Below, one piece after another: positions 8,136 through 16,605 of a DNA stretch of 48,573 nt; within the stretch, counting starts at the first letter, position 1, and each line of letters begins with the position of its first letter. Origin of the DNA: an uncultured bacterium (GTDB lineage: Bacteria > Spirochaetota > Spirochaetia > Sphaerochaetales > Sphaerochaetaceae); NCBI GenBank assembly GCA_905215015.1, contig CAJMOS010000007.1:1-48573 (forward strand), in the 5' to 3' direction. The notes below the pieces were generated by a model. That model worked only from the letters and a program-made list of their open reading frames with translations. It was not told the origin of the DNA and did not search any database. A program made the translations under genes and the position numbers.

Positions 8136-9202
8136 TGGTGGCTCCCGTCTACCTCCTGCTCGGTCCCGAGACGGGCGAGAAGCAGGAACGGATCAAGGCG
8201 ATCCGGAACCAGATCACCCAGGAGAACGGATCCGCCCCCGAGCTCCACCATTACTACCCCACCGACGATGGCTGGGAAGGACAGTTGTACCAGAACCTGA
8301 CCACGGTAGGCTTCTTTGCCAGCTGGCAGCTGGTCATCCTCAGCCAGGTCGAGCTGCTCGGCGCGAAAGAGAGCAAGCAGCTGGCAGACTTTCTCAAGCC
8401 GCTACTCGCCCCAAAACCCGCGCCCTATCAGGCAACCTTGATTCTGGTCAGCGACGCAACCTACCTGCGGGAAGGGAAGATTCTCCAGACCACCATTCCC
8501 AAAGACCTGACGGCCACTTTTTACGAGATGTTCGATGACCGTAAGGAGGAATGGATCAGAAGCTATTTCCACCGGCATGGCCTTTCCATCACCCCGGACG
8601 GCATCAGCACCATTCTGGACATGGTGGAGAACAATACCACCGAACTGAAGATCGCCGCCAACCAGCTGATCCTTTTCTGGCAGCTTGAGAAGCGGTCGGC
8701 GCCGGTGGACGGCGAGGCAATCGAAACCTATATGGCCAACACCAAGGAGGAGGATGCCTTCACCCTCTTTCCCGCAATCATGGAGCGGGACCTGAAGGGA
8801 TCGATCCGGATCCTGCAGCAGATTTTCGCGCTGGGGGACAGCAGGACCAGCTTCAACCTCTACTCCCAACTGCTCTACCAGTTCCGGAAACTGCTTTCCA
8901 TCGAGGAAATCTACCAACAGACGCATAGCGAGAACGAGGCCTTTCTGAAGGCACAGGTATTTGGCAAAAATGCCGCGGTTTTTACTCCGAAGGACAAGGG
9001 AACTTTCCGCAAGGCGCTGGCAAGCTACTCGTTGGACCAAGCCCGTCAGGCCCTTTCCTGCATGGAGGATGCCGACATCCCGCTCAAAGGCGCAGGGGAC
9101 ATGAGCATGACGGTCTGGGAGCAGTTGCTTGCCACCATCATCCTCCATAACGGGAAGAAGGTCGCAAGCCCCATCTTCGTCACATCCGCATCGATGGAAT
9201 GA
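8135..9202 (+). CDS. holA: DNA polymerase III delta subunit
   Basis: A 355-aa clamp-loader subunit of the HolA family. The N-terminus YLLLGPETGEKQERIKAIRNQ and the LVILSQVELLGAKESKQL segment fit the AAA+-like domain, and the C-terminal helices (FRKALASYSLDQARQALSCMEDADIPLKGAG) carry the family's collar-domain pattern. It opens the beta clamp for loading at replication forks. The start at 8135 overlaps the lexA stop; an upstream in-frame ATG within lexA is rejected. It ends 18 bases from the convergent uvrC. Confidence 0.88.
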   Translation: MVAPVYLLLGPETGEKQERIKAIRNQITQENGSAPELHHYYPTDDGWEGQLYQNLTTVGFFASWQLVILSQVELLGAKESKQLADFLKPLLAPKPAPYQATLILVSDATYLREGKILQTTIPKDLTATFYEMFDDRKEEWIRSYFHRHGLSITPDGISTILDMVENNTTELKIAANQLILFWQLEKRSAPVDGEAIETYMANTKEEDAFTLFPAIMERDLKGSIRILQQIFALGDSRTSFNLYSQLLYQFRKLLSIEEIYQQTHSENEAFLKAQVFGKNAAVFTPKDKGTFRKALASYSLDQARQALSCMEDADIPLKGAGDMSMTVWEQLLATIILHNGKKVASPIFVTSASME

Positions 9203-9220
9203 ATCTCCCCGAGGGTTCCC

Positions 9221-11053
9221 CTACAGCTTCAGTGTCCGGAGGATCCTCTCGGCAACCGCCTTGGGGACCTTTCCTTTGGAGGCCAAGTCCTCAGGACTCT
9301 GATGCATCAGCTCGTCCAGGCTCCCGAAGGTCTTCATCAACCGCTGGCTGCGGGCCGGACCCACCCCGTCGATCGATTCCAGCACCTTGAAGGTGGCATC
9401 CACCGCCCGCTGGTTCTGGTTTGCCATCGTGGCAAAACGGTGGCACTCATCGCGCACCGCGATCAGGACACGCAGTCCCTCGTCGCTCGGGTCGAGCAAA
9501 AGCGGAGGCCGGTCATGGTCGAAGACAATTTCCTCCATGTCCTTGGCAAGGCCGACAATCGGCACGTCGGTCAGCCCCAGGCTGTCCAGGATTTCCCTGA
9601 CCGCCATCACCTGCCCCTTTCCTCCGTCGATCAGGATCAGTCCCGGGTGTTCCAGATTCTCGTTGACCACCCGGGTATAGCGCCTGGCAGTAGCCTCGCG
9701 CATGCTTTCGAAATCATCGATCTTCCCGCCCAACCCCTTGATATTGAAGCGGCGATAGCCTTCCCGGTTGGGGTTCCCGTCCCGGAAGCTGATCATGCTG
9801 GCGACGGTGTACTTGCCCGAAAGCTGGGCGATGTCGTAGCCCTCGATCAGGGTAGGCACCGTGGGCAGGTCGAGCTCCTTCTGCAGCAATTCCAGCGCTT
9901 TGGTGTTGTCCCTGCTCTTCAAGCGGCGCTCGACGTCGCTGCGGGCGTTTTCCACCGCCATGCGGAGAATCCGGTAGTGCTTGCCATCGGTGGGCACCGT
10001 CACCTCCAGATCCCCGCCAAACTGCTTCTTGAAGAATTCACTAATCAGCGGGACGTCAATCTCGTGGGAAACATACAGGTACCGGGGCAGCTTCTTGCCG
10101 TCCGAGTAGTAGCGGACCAGGAAGTCCATCAGCGTCTCCGTCTCATCGTCGAAGGTCTCGGCCCGGTAGAGGGCGCGGCCGATCAGCCGGCCATCCCTCA
10201 TCTGCATGATGCTGACCGTGCACAGCGGGGAGCGCATCTCGATGGCGGCATAGTCCCGAGCCTCGCTCGAGAAATCCTGCACTTCCTGCTCCTTGCCCAC
10301 CGTCTCCAAGGCGACCAGCATGTCCCGTTTTTTGGCCGCCTCCTCGAACTTGAAAGCCTTGGCGTCGGCCTCCATCTCGTTTCTCAGTTTCTGCTTGAGA
10401 CTCTGGTCGTCGCCGGCGAGGAAGCGCTCCACCTCGTCGATGTAGGAGCGGTACTGGCCTTTGGTGATGAGTCCGGCACAGGGGCCGCCACAGAGTCCGA
10501 GATGGTAGTAGAGGCAGGGGCGGACCTGCTTCTTCAGCGGGGTACCGCAACGCCGCAGAGGAAAGATTTTCTGGATCAGGTCGAGGAACGTGTCCAGCTT
10601 GCCAGCGTCCGGATACGGCCCGAAGTACTTCGATCCGTCGTTGACCAGACGGCGCGTCTTGAAGACCTTGGGGAAGTCCTCGTGGGTAATCCGGATGACC
10701 GGGTAGCTCTTGCCGTCCTTCAGGTCGATGTTGTAGTGGGGGTTGTACTTCTTGATCAGGTTGTTCTCCAGCACGAGCGCCTCGTACTCGTTGCCGGTGA
10801 TGATATGGTCTATATGCCGGATCTTGGCCACCAATGCGGCGGTCTTTGGAGGACGGTTCGCGAGAAAATAGCTGGTCACCCTGCGATGCAGGTCCTTCGC
10901 CTTTCCGACGTAGATCACCGTTCCCTTGCCATCCCTCATCAGGTAGACGCCGCTGTTGTGGGGAAGCGCGTGGGCCTGTTGCTTCGGCGTAAGGCTGTCC
11001 TCATGCACCGAAAGTCCCAGGTTCTCCACATCCCCGTTGTAGCCCTTTCCCAT
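9221..11053 (-). CDS. uvrC: Excinuclease ABC subunit C
   Basis: A 610-aa UvrC. The GIY-YIG nuclease domain (SGVYLMRDGKGTVIYVGKAKDL) makes the 3' incision. A UVR domain (FEEAAKKRDML) binds UvrB, the RNase H-like domain (LILIDGGKGQ) makes the 5' incision, and C-terminal helix-hairpin-helix motifs (IDGVGPARSQRLMKTFGS) bind DNA. I choose ATG 11053 over 11062 because TTGCCG-N17-TAGTAT ends 7 bases before it, and neither ATG has a Shine-Dalgarno sequence. The upstream open frame continues antisense through the next gene and is not real. It is divergent from the spore-photoproduct-lyase homologue. Confidence 0.95.
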   Translation of the reverse strand: MGKGYNGDVENLGLSVHEDSLTPKQQAHALPHNSGVYLMRDGKGTVIYVGKAKDLHRRVTSYFLANRPPKTAALVAKIRHIDHIITGNEYEALVLENNLIKKYNPHYNIDLKDGKSYPVIRITHEDFPKVFKTRRLVNDGSKYFGPYPDAGKLDTFLDLIQKIFPLRRCGTPLKKQVRPCLYYHLGLCGGPCAGLITKGQYRSYIDEVERFLAGDDQSLKQKLRNEMEADAKAFKFEEAAKKRDMLVALETVGKEQEVQDFSSEARDYAAIEMRSPLCTVSIMQMRDGRLIGRALYRAETFDDETETLMDFLVRYYSDGKKLPRYLYVSHEIDVPLISEFFKKQFGGDLEVTVPTDGKHYRILRMAVENARSDVERRLKSRDNTKALELLQKELDLPTVPTLIEGYDIAQLSGKYTVASMISFRDGNPNREGYRRFNIKGLGGKIDDFESMREATARRYTRVVNENLEHPGLILIDGGKGQVMAVREILDSLGLTDVPIVGLAKDMEEIVFDHDRPPLLLDPSDEGLRVLIAVRDECHRFATMANQNQRAVDATFKVLESIDGVGPARSQRLMKTFGSLDELMHQSPEDLASKGKVPKAVAERILRTLKL

Positions 11054-11060
11054 ACTGTCC

Positions 11061-11089
11061 ATACTACCCACCCGACCTTGCCTCGGCAA
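11061..11089 (-). promoter_or_regulatory. Leaderless promoter of uvrC
   Basis: Minus strand: TTGCCG (11089-11084), a 17-base spacer, TAGTAT (11066-11061), then 7 bases to ATG 11053. It interleaves with the divergent promoter of the 11114 gene, so a protein bound here could control both. Confidence 0.55.
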
Positions 11090-11107
11090 CAACCAACGTC
11101 CTATCAT
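11078..11107 (+). promoter_or_regulatory. Leaderless promoter of the SPL-family gene
   Basis: TTGCCT (11078-11083), an 18-base spacer, TATCAT (11102-11107), then 6 bases to ATG 11114. No ribosome binding site is present. Confidence 0.6.
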
Positions 11108-11113
11108 AGGCCT

Positions 11114-12328
11114 ATGGACGACGTCGTGCGGCAATGGAACAGCCGCTACCATCTTTCCTTCCAGGAGAGATTGCAGCTCGAGCAGATGGAGGAGGACCTG
11201 GCCCAGTGGGGGATGGGGTCGCTGGCTGACCATGTCGACCTCTCGCAGGTGGACAAGGCAAGCAGCGGACAGCGGGGCAAGCTGTTGCTCGAACAGGCCA
11301 GACGCTTCGTCGATGACGAGCGAAAGCGCCCTACCGACTACTCCACCTTCCACAGCCCACGGCTCCTGGACCGGAAACCGAAGGCTGTCTTCACCGCCCC
11401 TGAGACCTTCATGGGCCGGTGTCCGTGTCCGGCTGATGGCGAGCAGACCCGCTGTTGCAACCTGAAGACGCTGGACGCCGTCGAGCAGTGTTCTTTCGGC
11501 TGCGCCTACTGCGCCGTCCAGACCTTCTACGGAAAGAACGAAATCAGGATTGTCGGCAACCTCAAGGAGCGGCTGGAAACCCTTGAGCTCGCCCCTGGCA
11601 CCTGGCATATCGGCACCGGTCAATCCAGCGACAGCCTGCTCTGGGGCAATGATTTTGGAACCTTGGACGCGCTGAAGGTCCTTGCCAGGCGCTATCCCGA
11701 CCTGATCATCGAACTGAAGACCAAGAGCGCCAGGACCGATTGGGTCAGCGACGACTGGCCGAAGAACATCGTCGCCACCTGGAGCCTGAACGCCCCGCTG
11801 ATTGTCGAGAAGGAAGAGTTGCTCACCGCCAGCCTCGAGGCGCGGCTGGACGCCGCGCGCGTTGTGGCGGACCATCACATCCCGGTCGGTTTCCACCTCC
11901 ATCCGATGGTCTATTTCCAAGGGTGGGAGCAGGCCTACCAGGAAGTGGTTGGACGGATTATGGCCCGGTTCCGGCCAGAAGAAGTGATGATGGTATCCAT
12001 GGGGACGCTGACCTTCACCAAGAGCGTGATCAAGGCGTTGCGCAAGGGTGGACGTCCCTCCAGGATTCTGGATATGGAACTGGTTCCCTTCGCGGGGAAA
12101 TACTCCTACCCGCTCGAGACCAAGCAGCGGCTCTTCAAGAATGCCTACCATGCCTTCGCGCGGGAATGGAAGGAACCGAATGACAGGCATCCCTTCTTCT
12201 ACCTCTGCTTCGAGGATCCGAAGCTGTGGAAGCCTGTGCTGGGATACGAATACGCCTCAAACGCCGAGTTCGAGGAAGCTATGCGGCGGCATTACCTCCA
12301 GACGGTCCGGCGTTTCCGTCAAAGGTAG
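11114..12328 (+). CDS. Spore photoproduct lyase-like radical SAM protein
   Basis: A 404-aa radical SAM protein of the SPL family. The iron-sulfur motif CSFGCAYC (C126, C130, C133) has the CxxxCxxC spacing. Flanking blocks such as GRCPCP, GTGQSSDSLLW, ELKTKS and VGFHLHPMVY resemble SplB-type enzymes. In Bacillus, SplB reverts the spore photoproduct thymine dimer. No spore genes are seen here, and the family has many members in non-sporulating bacteria whose substrate is unknown. Adjacency to uvrC, lexA and holA suggests a DNA repair role (inference). The start is set by a promoter ending 6 bases upstream and the lack of any ribosome binding site. Its 3' end overlaps the convergent GNAT gene by 10 bases. 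Confidence 0.85.
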   Translation: MDDVVRQWNSRYHLSFQERLQLEQMEEDLAQWGMGSLADHVDLSQVDKASSGQRGKLLLEQARRFVDDERKRPTDYSTFHSPRLLDRKPKAVFTAPETFMGRCPCPADGEQTRCCNLKTLDAVEQCSFGCAYCAVQTFYGKNEIRIVGNLKERLETLELAPGTWHIGTGQSSDSLLWGNDFGTLDALKVLARRYPDLIIELKTKSARTDWVSDDWPKNIVATWSLNAPLIVEKEELLTASLEARLDAARVVADHHIPVGFHLHPMVYFQGWEQAYQEVVGRIMARFRPEEVMMVSMGTLTFTKSVIKALRKGGRPSRILDMELVPFAGKYSYPLETKQRLFKNAYHAFAREWKEPNDRHPFFYLCFEDPKLWKPVLGYEYASNAEFEEAMRRHYLQTVRRFRQR

Positions 12329-13188
12329 GGCGACGGGACCTCTTCCTCGAGTGATTTCTTGCGGGCCAGATACTGGCTGGTGGGTATTTCCAACGTCATG
12401 CTGACCGGATGGACACCATCGACCCCTTCGAACATGGAGCCGACGCCCATGCTCTCGCCGACGCTGTCAAAGAGCATGCGGGCCACATTGGCCTTGGCCG
12501 CTTTGGCCAGGAGGCTCTCGAACATCAGCCGGAAAAGGCCCAGACCACGCCACTGGGCAGCCACTCCATAGTAGATGACATGCCAGACGCCGGTCCCCTT
12601 CCGGTAGACCAGCATTCCCACCAAGGTGTTGTCCGGCGCCAGCAACGAGACAAACGAGGCGTCCCGGAACGAGGAAAGCGGACCGTAGCCGTCCCTGCCA
12701 AGTCCAGCCAGCAACTTCGCGTCATCAGGCTCGGTATCGGAAAAGACGACGGAGAAATCCTCTTGCAACACGTCGGCCATTTCCAGACTGCCCCCATGAT
12801 CGCCTTCGCGCTTGTGCAATTGCCGGTACCAGGCGGCGACCACCTTCTCCATCTCATGGCGCTTGAAGGAGTGCCACCGTTGCTTCAGGACCGGATCCCG
12901 GTCGAGCACGTCCTTGAAGGCGCGAAAGACGCCACGGCCTTGAGACAGCGCCTTTTTCAGTTCCGCGCTGTGGCTACGGGAGGCGAAACGGACCATCAAG
13001 TCAAATCCGTCCGAGCTGCTCCACCGGGGAAGGTCGACCGTACTGCCCACGTCTGACGACTCCTCCGAAAAGATGACAATTCCCTCGGAGAGATCCAGTA
13101 CCGCGGTTTCGTTCTGGTTCTCCATCGCATAGATGATCCGCTCGATCAGTTCACCAGTCAGAGGCGGGATTTGATACGTGGCGTCCAT
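12319..13188 (-). CDS. UPF0158 - GNAT acetyltransferase fusion protein
   Basis: A 289-aa two-domain protein. Residues about 15-140 match the UPF0158 pattern (IYAMENQNETAVLDLSEG start, FRAFKDVL and WHSFKRHEMEKVVAAWY at its end). The C-terminal half is a GNAT fold with the acetyl-CoA loop-like stretch GVAAQWRGLGLFRLMFESLL. The substrate is unknown. I choose ATG 13188 because TTGTCA-N17-TACAAT ends exactly 6 bases upstream; the in-frame TTG at 13227 would precede that promoter. It is convergent with, and overlaps, the SPL-like gene, and divergent from enolase. Confidence 0.8.
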   Translation of the reverse strand: MDATYQIPPLTGELIERIIYAMENQNETAVLDLSEGIVIFSEESSDVGSTVDLPRWSSSDGFDLMVRFASRSHSAELKKALSQGRGVFRAFKDVLDRDPVLKQRWHSFKRHEMEKVVAAWYRQLHKREGDHGGSLEMADVLQEDFSVVFSDTEPDDAKLLAGLGRDGYGPLSSFRDASFVSLLAPDNTLVGMLVYRKGTGVWHVIYYGVAAQWRGLGLFRLMFESLLAKAAKANVARMLFDSVGESMGVGSMFEGVDGVHPVSMTLEIPTSQYLARKKSLEEEVPSPYL

Positions 13189-13194
13189 ACCCCA

Positions 13195-13223
13195 ATTGTA
13201 GGGCCATTCCGCAACCTTGACAA
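13195..13223 (-). promoter_or_regulatory. Leaderless promoter of the UPF0158-GNAT gene
   Basis: Minus strand: TTGTCA (13223-13218), 17-base spacer, TACAAT (13200-13195), then TGGGGT and ATG 13188. The predicted +1 is the A of ATG. Confidence 0.65.
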
Positions 13224-13292
13224 TCAAGTTGAAAGCAATGAATATACCAATGGAACGTATTGTAAAATACCACCTCTATAAGGAGAAAAAGC

Positions 13293-14627
13293 ATGAGCAT
13301 GATGCAGAATGTCGAGGCTGTCATTGACAGCATCGTCGCACGCGAAATCCTTGATTCTCGCGGCAACCCGACCGTCGAGGTCGATGTCTATCTGGAAGAT
13401 GGAACCATGGGCCGCGCTGCCGTCCCCTCCGGTGCTTCCACCGGTGTGCACGAGGCCTGCGAGCTTCGTGATGGAGACAAGAACCGCTTTGGCGGCAAGG
13501 GTGTCACCAAGGCTGTCGACAACGTCAACAATATCATCGCTCCCGAGCTCGAGGGCATGGATGCCTTCGACCAGGTCGGAATCGACCGCGCCATGATCGC
13601 TCTGGACGGCACCCCGAACAAGACCAAGCTTGGCGCCAACGCCATCCTCGGTGTCTCCATGGCTGTCGCCCGCGCCGCGGCTTCCTCCCTTGGACTTCCC
13701 CTGTACAAGTATCTTGGCGCCTTCCACGCCTGCGTCCTCCCCGTCCCGATGGCCAACATCCTCAACGGTGGCGCCCACAGCGACAACAAGGTCGACTTCC
13801 AGGAGTTCATGGTCATGCCGATTGGAGCCAAGACCATGCACGAGGCTGTCCGCATGGTCGCGGAGGTCTTCCACGCGCTGAAGAAGGTCCTTTCTTCCAA
13901 GGGATACAACACCGGTGTCGGTGACGAGGGCGGTTTCGCTCCCGACCTCCAGAGCAACGAGGAGGCCATCGAGGTCATCCTCGAGGCTATCAAGAACGCC
14001 GGCTACACGGCTGGCTGGGATGGCGACTTCATGATCGCTCTGGATCCCGCCGCCAGCGAGCTGTACGACGAGAAGACTGGCAAGTACTGCCTGAAGTGGA
14101 CCACCAAGGAGATGAAGACCAGCGACGAGATGGTCGACCTCTGGGAAGAATGGACCAACAAGTACCCGATCATCAGCATCGAGGACGGCATGGCTGAGGA
14201 TGACTGGGAAGGCTGGAAGAAGCTGACCGACAGAATTGGCGACCACGTCCAGCTGGTCGGCGACGACCTGTTCGTCACCAACGTCGAGCGTCTGAAGATG
14301 GGTCTTGAGAAGGGCGTCGCCAACTCCATCCTGATCAAGGTCAACCAGATTGGCACCCTGACCGAGACCTTCGAGGCCATCGACCTTGCCAAGCGCAACG
14401 GCTACACCGCTGTCGTCTCCCACCGCTCCGGCGAGACCGAGGACACCACGATTGCCGACCTCGTCGTCGCGCTTGAGACTGGCGAGATCAAGACTGGTTC
14501 CATGAGCCGCACCGACCGTGTCTGCAAGTACAACCAGTTGATGAGGATCGAGGAAGAGCTTGGCGACATCGCCCACTACGCTGGTCGCGATGCCTTCCGC
14601 CGCCATCCCGGCACCAAGAAGAACTAA
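13293..14627 (+). CDS. eno: Enolase
   Basis: A 444-aa phosphopyruvate hydratase, converting 2-phosphoglycerate to phosphoenolpyruvate in glycolysis. Hallmarks are the N-terminal REILDSRGNPTVEVDV, the GASTG loop, the GDEGGFAP motif with the catalytic Glu, metal ligands in ALDPAASE, IEDGMAEDDW and GDDLFVTN, and the catalytic Lys in ILIKVNQIG followed by SHRSGETED. Translation starts after AAGGAGA, and TAAAAT at 13262-13267 could be the -10 box, so this gene is leadered, unlike its divergent neighbour. Codon choice is unusually uniform (GTC, ACC, CGC, AAG), as expected for high expression. A strong terminator follows. Confidence 0.98.
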   Translation: MSMMQNVEAVIDSIVAREILDSRGNPTVEVDVYLEDGTMGRAAVPSGASTGVHEACELRDGDKNRFGGKGVTKAVDNVNNIIAPELEGMDAFDQVGIDRAMIALDGTPNKTKLGANAILGVSMAVARAAASSLGLPLYKYLGAFHACVLPVPMANILNGGAHSDNKVDFQEFMVMPIGAKTMHEAVRMVAEVFHALKKVLSSKGYNTGVGDEGGFAPDLQSNEEAIEVILEAIKNAGYTAGWDGDFMIALDPAASELYDEKTGKYCLKWTTKEMKTSDEMVDLWEEWTNKYPIISIEDGMAEDDWEGWKKLTDRIGDHVQLVGDDLFVTNVERLKMGLEKGVANSILIKVNQIGTLTETFEAIDLAKRNGYTAVVSHRSGETEDTTIADLVVALETGEIKTGSMSRTDRVCKYNQLMRIEEELGDIAHYAGRDAFRRHPGTKKN

Positions 14628-14648
14628 CCTTCCCGCCTAGGCGACAAA

Positions 14649-14699
14649 GGGGTGCGAGGAAAGCCGATAGCCGGCTTTTCCGAGCACCCCCTTTTTTTG
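14649..14699 (+). terminator. Rho-independent terminator of eno
   Basis: A GC-rich inverted repeat with arms GGGGTGC and GCACCCC plus an inner AAAGCCG/CGGCTTT stem, followed by a run of seven T. It is a classical intrinsic terminator 20 bases after the enolase stop. Confidence 0.9.
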
Positions 14700-14767
14700 T
14701 CTTCCCGAATCTTGTGATGGATGGTGGAATCCGGTCATGAACAGGCTTTCGGGAAAAGCAACGATTC

Positions 14768-15445
14768 CTACAGGTCAAGCAGGGTCTTGTCCCCGTGGAT
14801 GTTCCTCCAGCTGGCCTTGCAGCCGTTGGTCACCTTGTCCACTAACGGCAGGTCAAGCGATGCGGTCAGAAGGTCGGGGTTGACCGAAACCGCGTCCGCG
14901 CCAGACTCGTAGGCAGTTACCACCTGGTCGATCGAATGGAATCCGACAGCCAGGATACGGGCATAGCACTCGTCGTCATGGTGGATGATCGAGGAGAGCC
15001 GTTGGAGCATGTCGCTGGCGTTGATGCCAGCCTCCTCCATCCGCTGGTATTCGCATAGCAGATAGTCCGCCCCTGCCATGGCGGCAAGCAACCCCTGGAT
15101 TGGGGTCAGGATGCAGGCGGCGGTCACGTTGACCCCCTCATGGGAAAGTTCCTTGATCGCCTTCATCCCTTCCCGGGTGGCGGGGATGCGGATATAGGTG
15201 TCACGCCCCAGCCTGTCACGGATCTTGTCGGTCTCGGCTATGATGCCGGCATAGGTGGTCGAGACCACCTGCACATGGATGGAGCGGGAGCCGATGATGC
15301 CACGAAGCTTCTGCAGATGGGAAAAGAAATCCACCGGCCCCTCCTTCTCCATGACGGAAGCGCAGGTGGTGATTCCCGTGACCGGGAAGAGATCGATGGC
15401 GTTTTCCACCGATTCGATATGGGCGCTGTTCAACAATAATTCCAT
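14768..15445 (-). CDS. Transaldolase/fructose-6-phosphate aldolase-like protein, catalytic residues replaced
   Basis: A 225-aa protein that aligns without large gaps to the small transaldolase family (FsaA/TalC). Shared blocks are MELLLN at the N-terminus, FFSHLQKLRGIIG, HVQV with Gln59, EGMKAIKELSHEGVNVTAA, GLLAAMAGADY and the AVSVNPDLL tail. The three FsaA catalytic residues are changed: Asp6 is Asn, Asn28 is Cys (ITTCAS instead of TTNPS), and the Schiff-base Lys85 of VKVP is Arg (YIRIP). Without that lysine, ordinary aldol chemistry should be impossible (inference), so it may bind a sugar phosphate or do something new. It is preceded by GAGGGA and an extended -10 (TGCTATACT). Confidence 0.85.
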   Translation of the reverse strand: MELLLNSAHIESVENAIDLFPVTGITTCASVMEKEGPVDFFSHLQKLRGIIGSRSIHVQVVSTTYAGIIAETDKIRDRLGRDTYIRIPATREGMKAIKELSHEGVNVTAACILTPIQGLLAAMAGADYLLCEYQRMEEAGINASDMLQRLSSIIHHDDECYARILAVGFHSIDQVVTAYESGADAVSVNPDLLTASLDLPLVDKVTNGCKASWRNIHGDKTLLDL

Positions 15446-15501
15446 GGTTGGTCCCTCTGTACTGCCGTCTAGTATAGCACAGAGGAACCCATCATGGTTT
15501 T

Positions 15502-16605
15502 TTATCGGTGGTCCGAGAAGGCTGCTCGCACTTCGTCAAACAGCTCGGGGATGGCCAGATGCTGGGGACAGGCCTTGGCGCACTTGTGGCAACGGATGCA
15601 CTCGCTGGGCTTGTGGGCCTGCATGTCGTAGCTCTGCTGGAAGCGGGCGTGCATGGCAGGGAAGAGCGCCTGCTGGTTGTACAGTTCGAAGAATTTGGGA
15701 ATCTCGATGCCGCGAGGACAGCCGGCGACGCAATAGCGGCAGGACGTACAGCCGATCTTCACTGTCTTCCTCAGGTATTCGCGCACTTGCACGATGCGCT
15801 CCATCTCCCCGGCATCCAACGGCTCGAGATGGTTGAAGGTCTCGACATTCTCCTTCACCTGCTGTACCGAATGCATGCCGCTGAGAATCATCTCCACACC
15901 CTCAAGCTGGGCGACAAAACGCAGGCCCCAACGGGCGTCCTCTCCCCCGCCTAGCATCGCATGGGCCTCAGGGGGCAGGTTGGCCAACAGGCCGCCTTTC
16001 AACGGCTCCATCACCCATACCTTCCGTCCATGGCGGCGGATCGTCTCGTAGCAAAGGCGGGACTGTACCTTCGGATCATCCCAGTCCAGGTAGTTCAGCT
16101 GGATCTGGACGAACTCCAGCTCGGGGTGCTCGTCCAGAATCGTGTCCAACACGGCAGCCGAGTCATGAAAGCTCATGCCCAAGTGGTGGATCAGTCCTTT
16201 TTCCTGCAGCCCTTTGACAAATCCGAAACCTCCAAGGCGTTTGGTATCCTCATACCTCTGTCCGTTCATCGCATGGAGCAGGTAGTAGTCGAAAAAGCCG
16301 GCTTGGGTGCGGGAAAGCTGCTCGTCCCAAATCCTCTGGTAGTCCTCGCTCTTCTGCACGAAGCGGACCGGCATCTTGTCCGCCAGCAGAAAGGAAGAGC
16401 GGTCATGGCGCCCTACCAGCACCTTGCCGACGGCTTTCTCGCTGGTCTGCTCGTGGTAAGGATAGGCGGTATCGAAATAGCGATATCCCTGTTCGAGAAA
16501 ATAATCTGTCATCCGCATGAACTGATCCAGATCTATCTGGTTGTTCTTGCCATCGATGACCGGCAACCGCATGCAACCGAATCCCAGTCGTTTCCACTCT
16601 TTCAT
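15502..16605 (-). CDS. Aldo/keto reductase with C-terminal 4Fe-4S ferredoxin domain
   Basis: A 367-aa protein. The N-terminal TIM barrel has the AKR tetrad: Asp and Tyr in YFDTAYPYH, Lys in LLADKMP and His in YYLLHAMN. The C-terminal ~85 residues carry two cysteine clusters (CTSCRYCVAGCP and CIRCHKCAKACP) that bind two 4Fe-4S centres. This is the common anaerobe AKR-ferredoxin architecture; electrons may pass between NAD(P)H and ferredoxin. The substrate is unknown. Its start overlaps by four bases the stop of the upstream unknown gene, so the two are co-transcribed. Confidence 0.88.
   Translation of the reverse strand: MKEWKRLGFGCMRLPVIDGKNNQIDLDQFMRMTDYFLEQGYRYFDTAYPYHEQTSEKAVGKVLVGRHDRSSFLLADKMPVRFVQKSEDYQRIWDEQLSRTQAGFFDYYLLHAMNGQRYEDTKRLGGFGFVKGLQEKGLIHHLGMSFHDSAAVLDTILDEHPELEFVQIQLNYLDWDDPKVQSRLCYETIRRHGRKVWVMEPLKGGLLANLPPEAHAMLGGGEDARWGLRFVAQLEGVEMILSGMHSVQQVKENVETFNHLEPLDAGEMERIVQVREYLRKTVKIGCTSCRYCVAGCPRGIEIPKFFELYNQQALFPAMHARFQQSYDMQAHKPSECIRCHKCAKACPQHLAIPELFDEVRAAFSDHR

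Noticed and set aside
9302..11113. Long plus-strand open frame (over 1000 aa together with the SPL-like gene)
   Set aside because: Antisense to uvrC, which has full domain support; GC-rich codon use leaves the complementary frame open. Only the part from 11114 is real.
11054..12190. N-terminal extension of uvrC
   Set aside because: An open frame continues upstream but is antisense to the SPL-like gene and lacks homology; the promoter at 11061-11089 lies inside it.
13224..14606. Minus-strand open frame of 460 codons
   Set aside because: Antisense to enolase; no recognisable domains.
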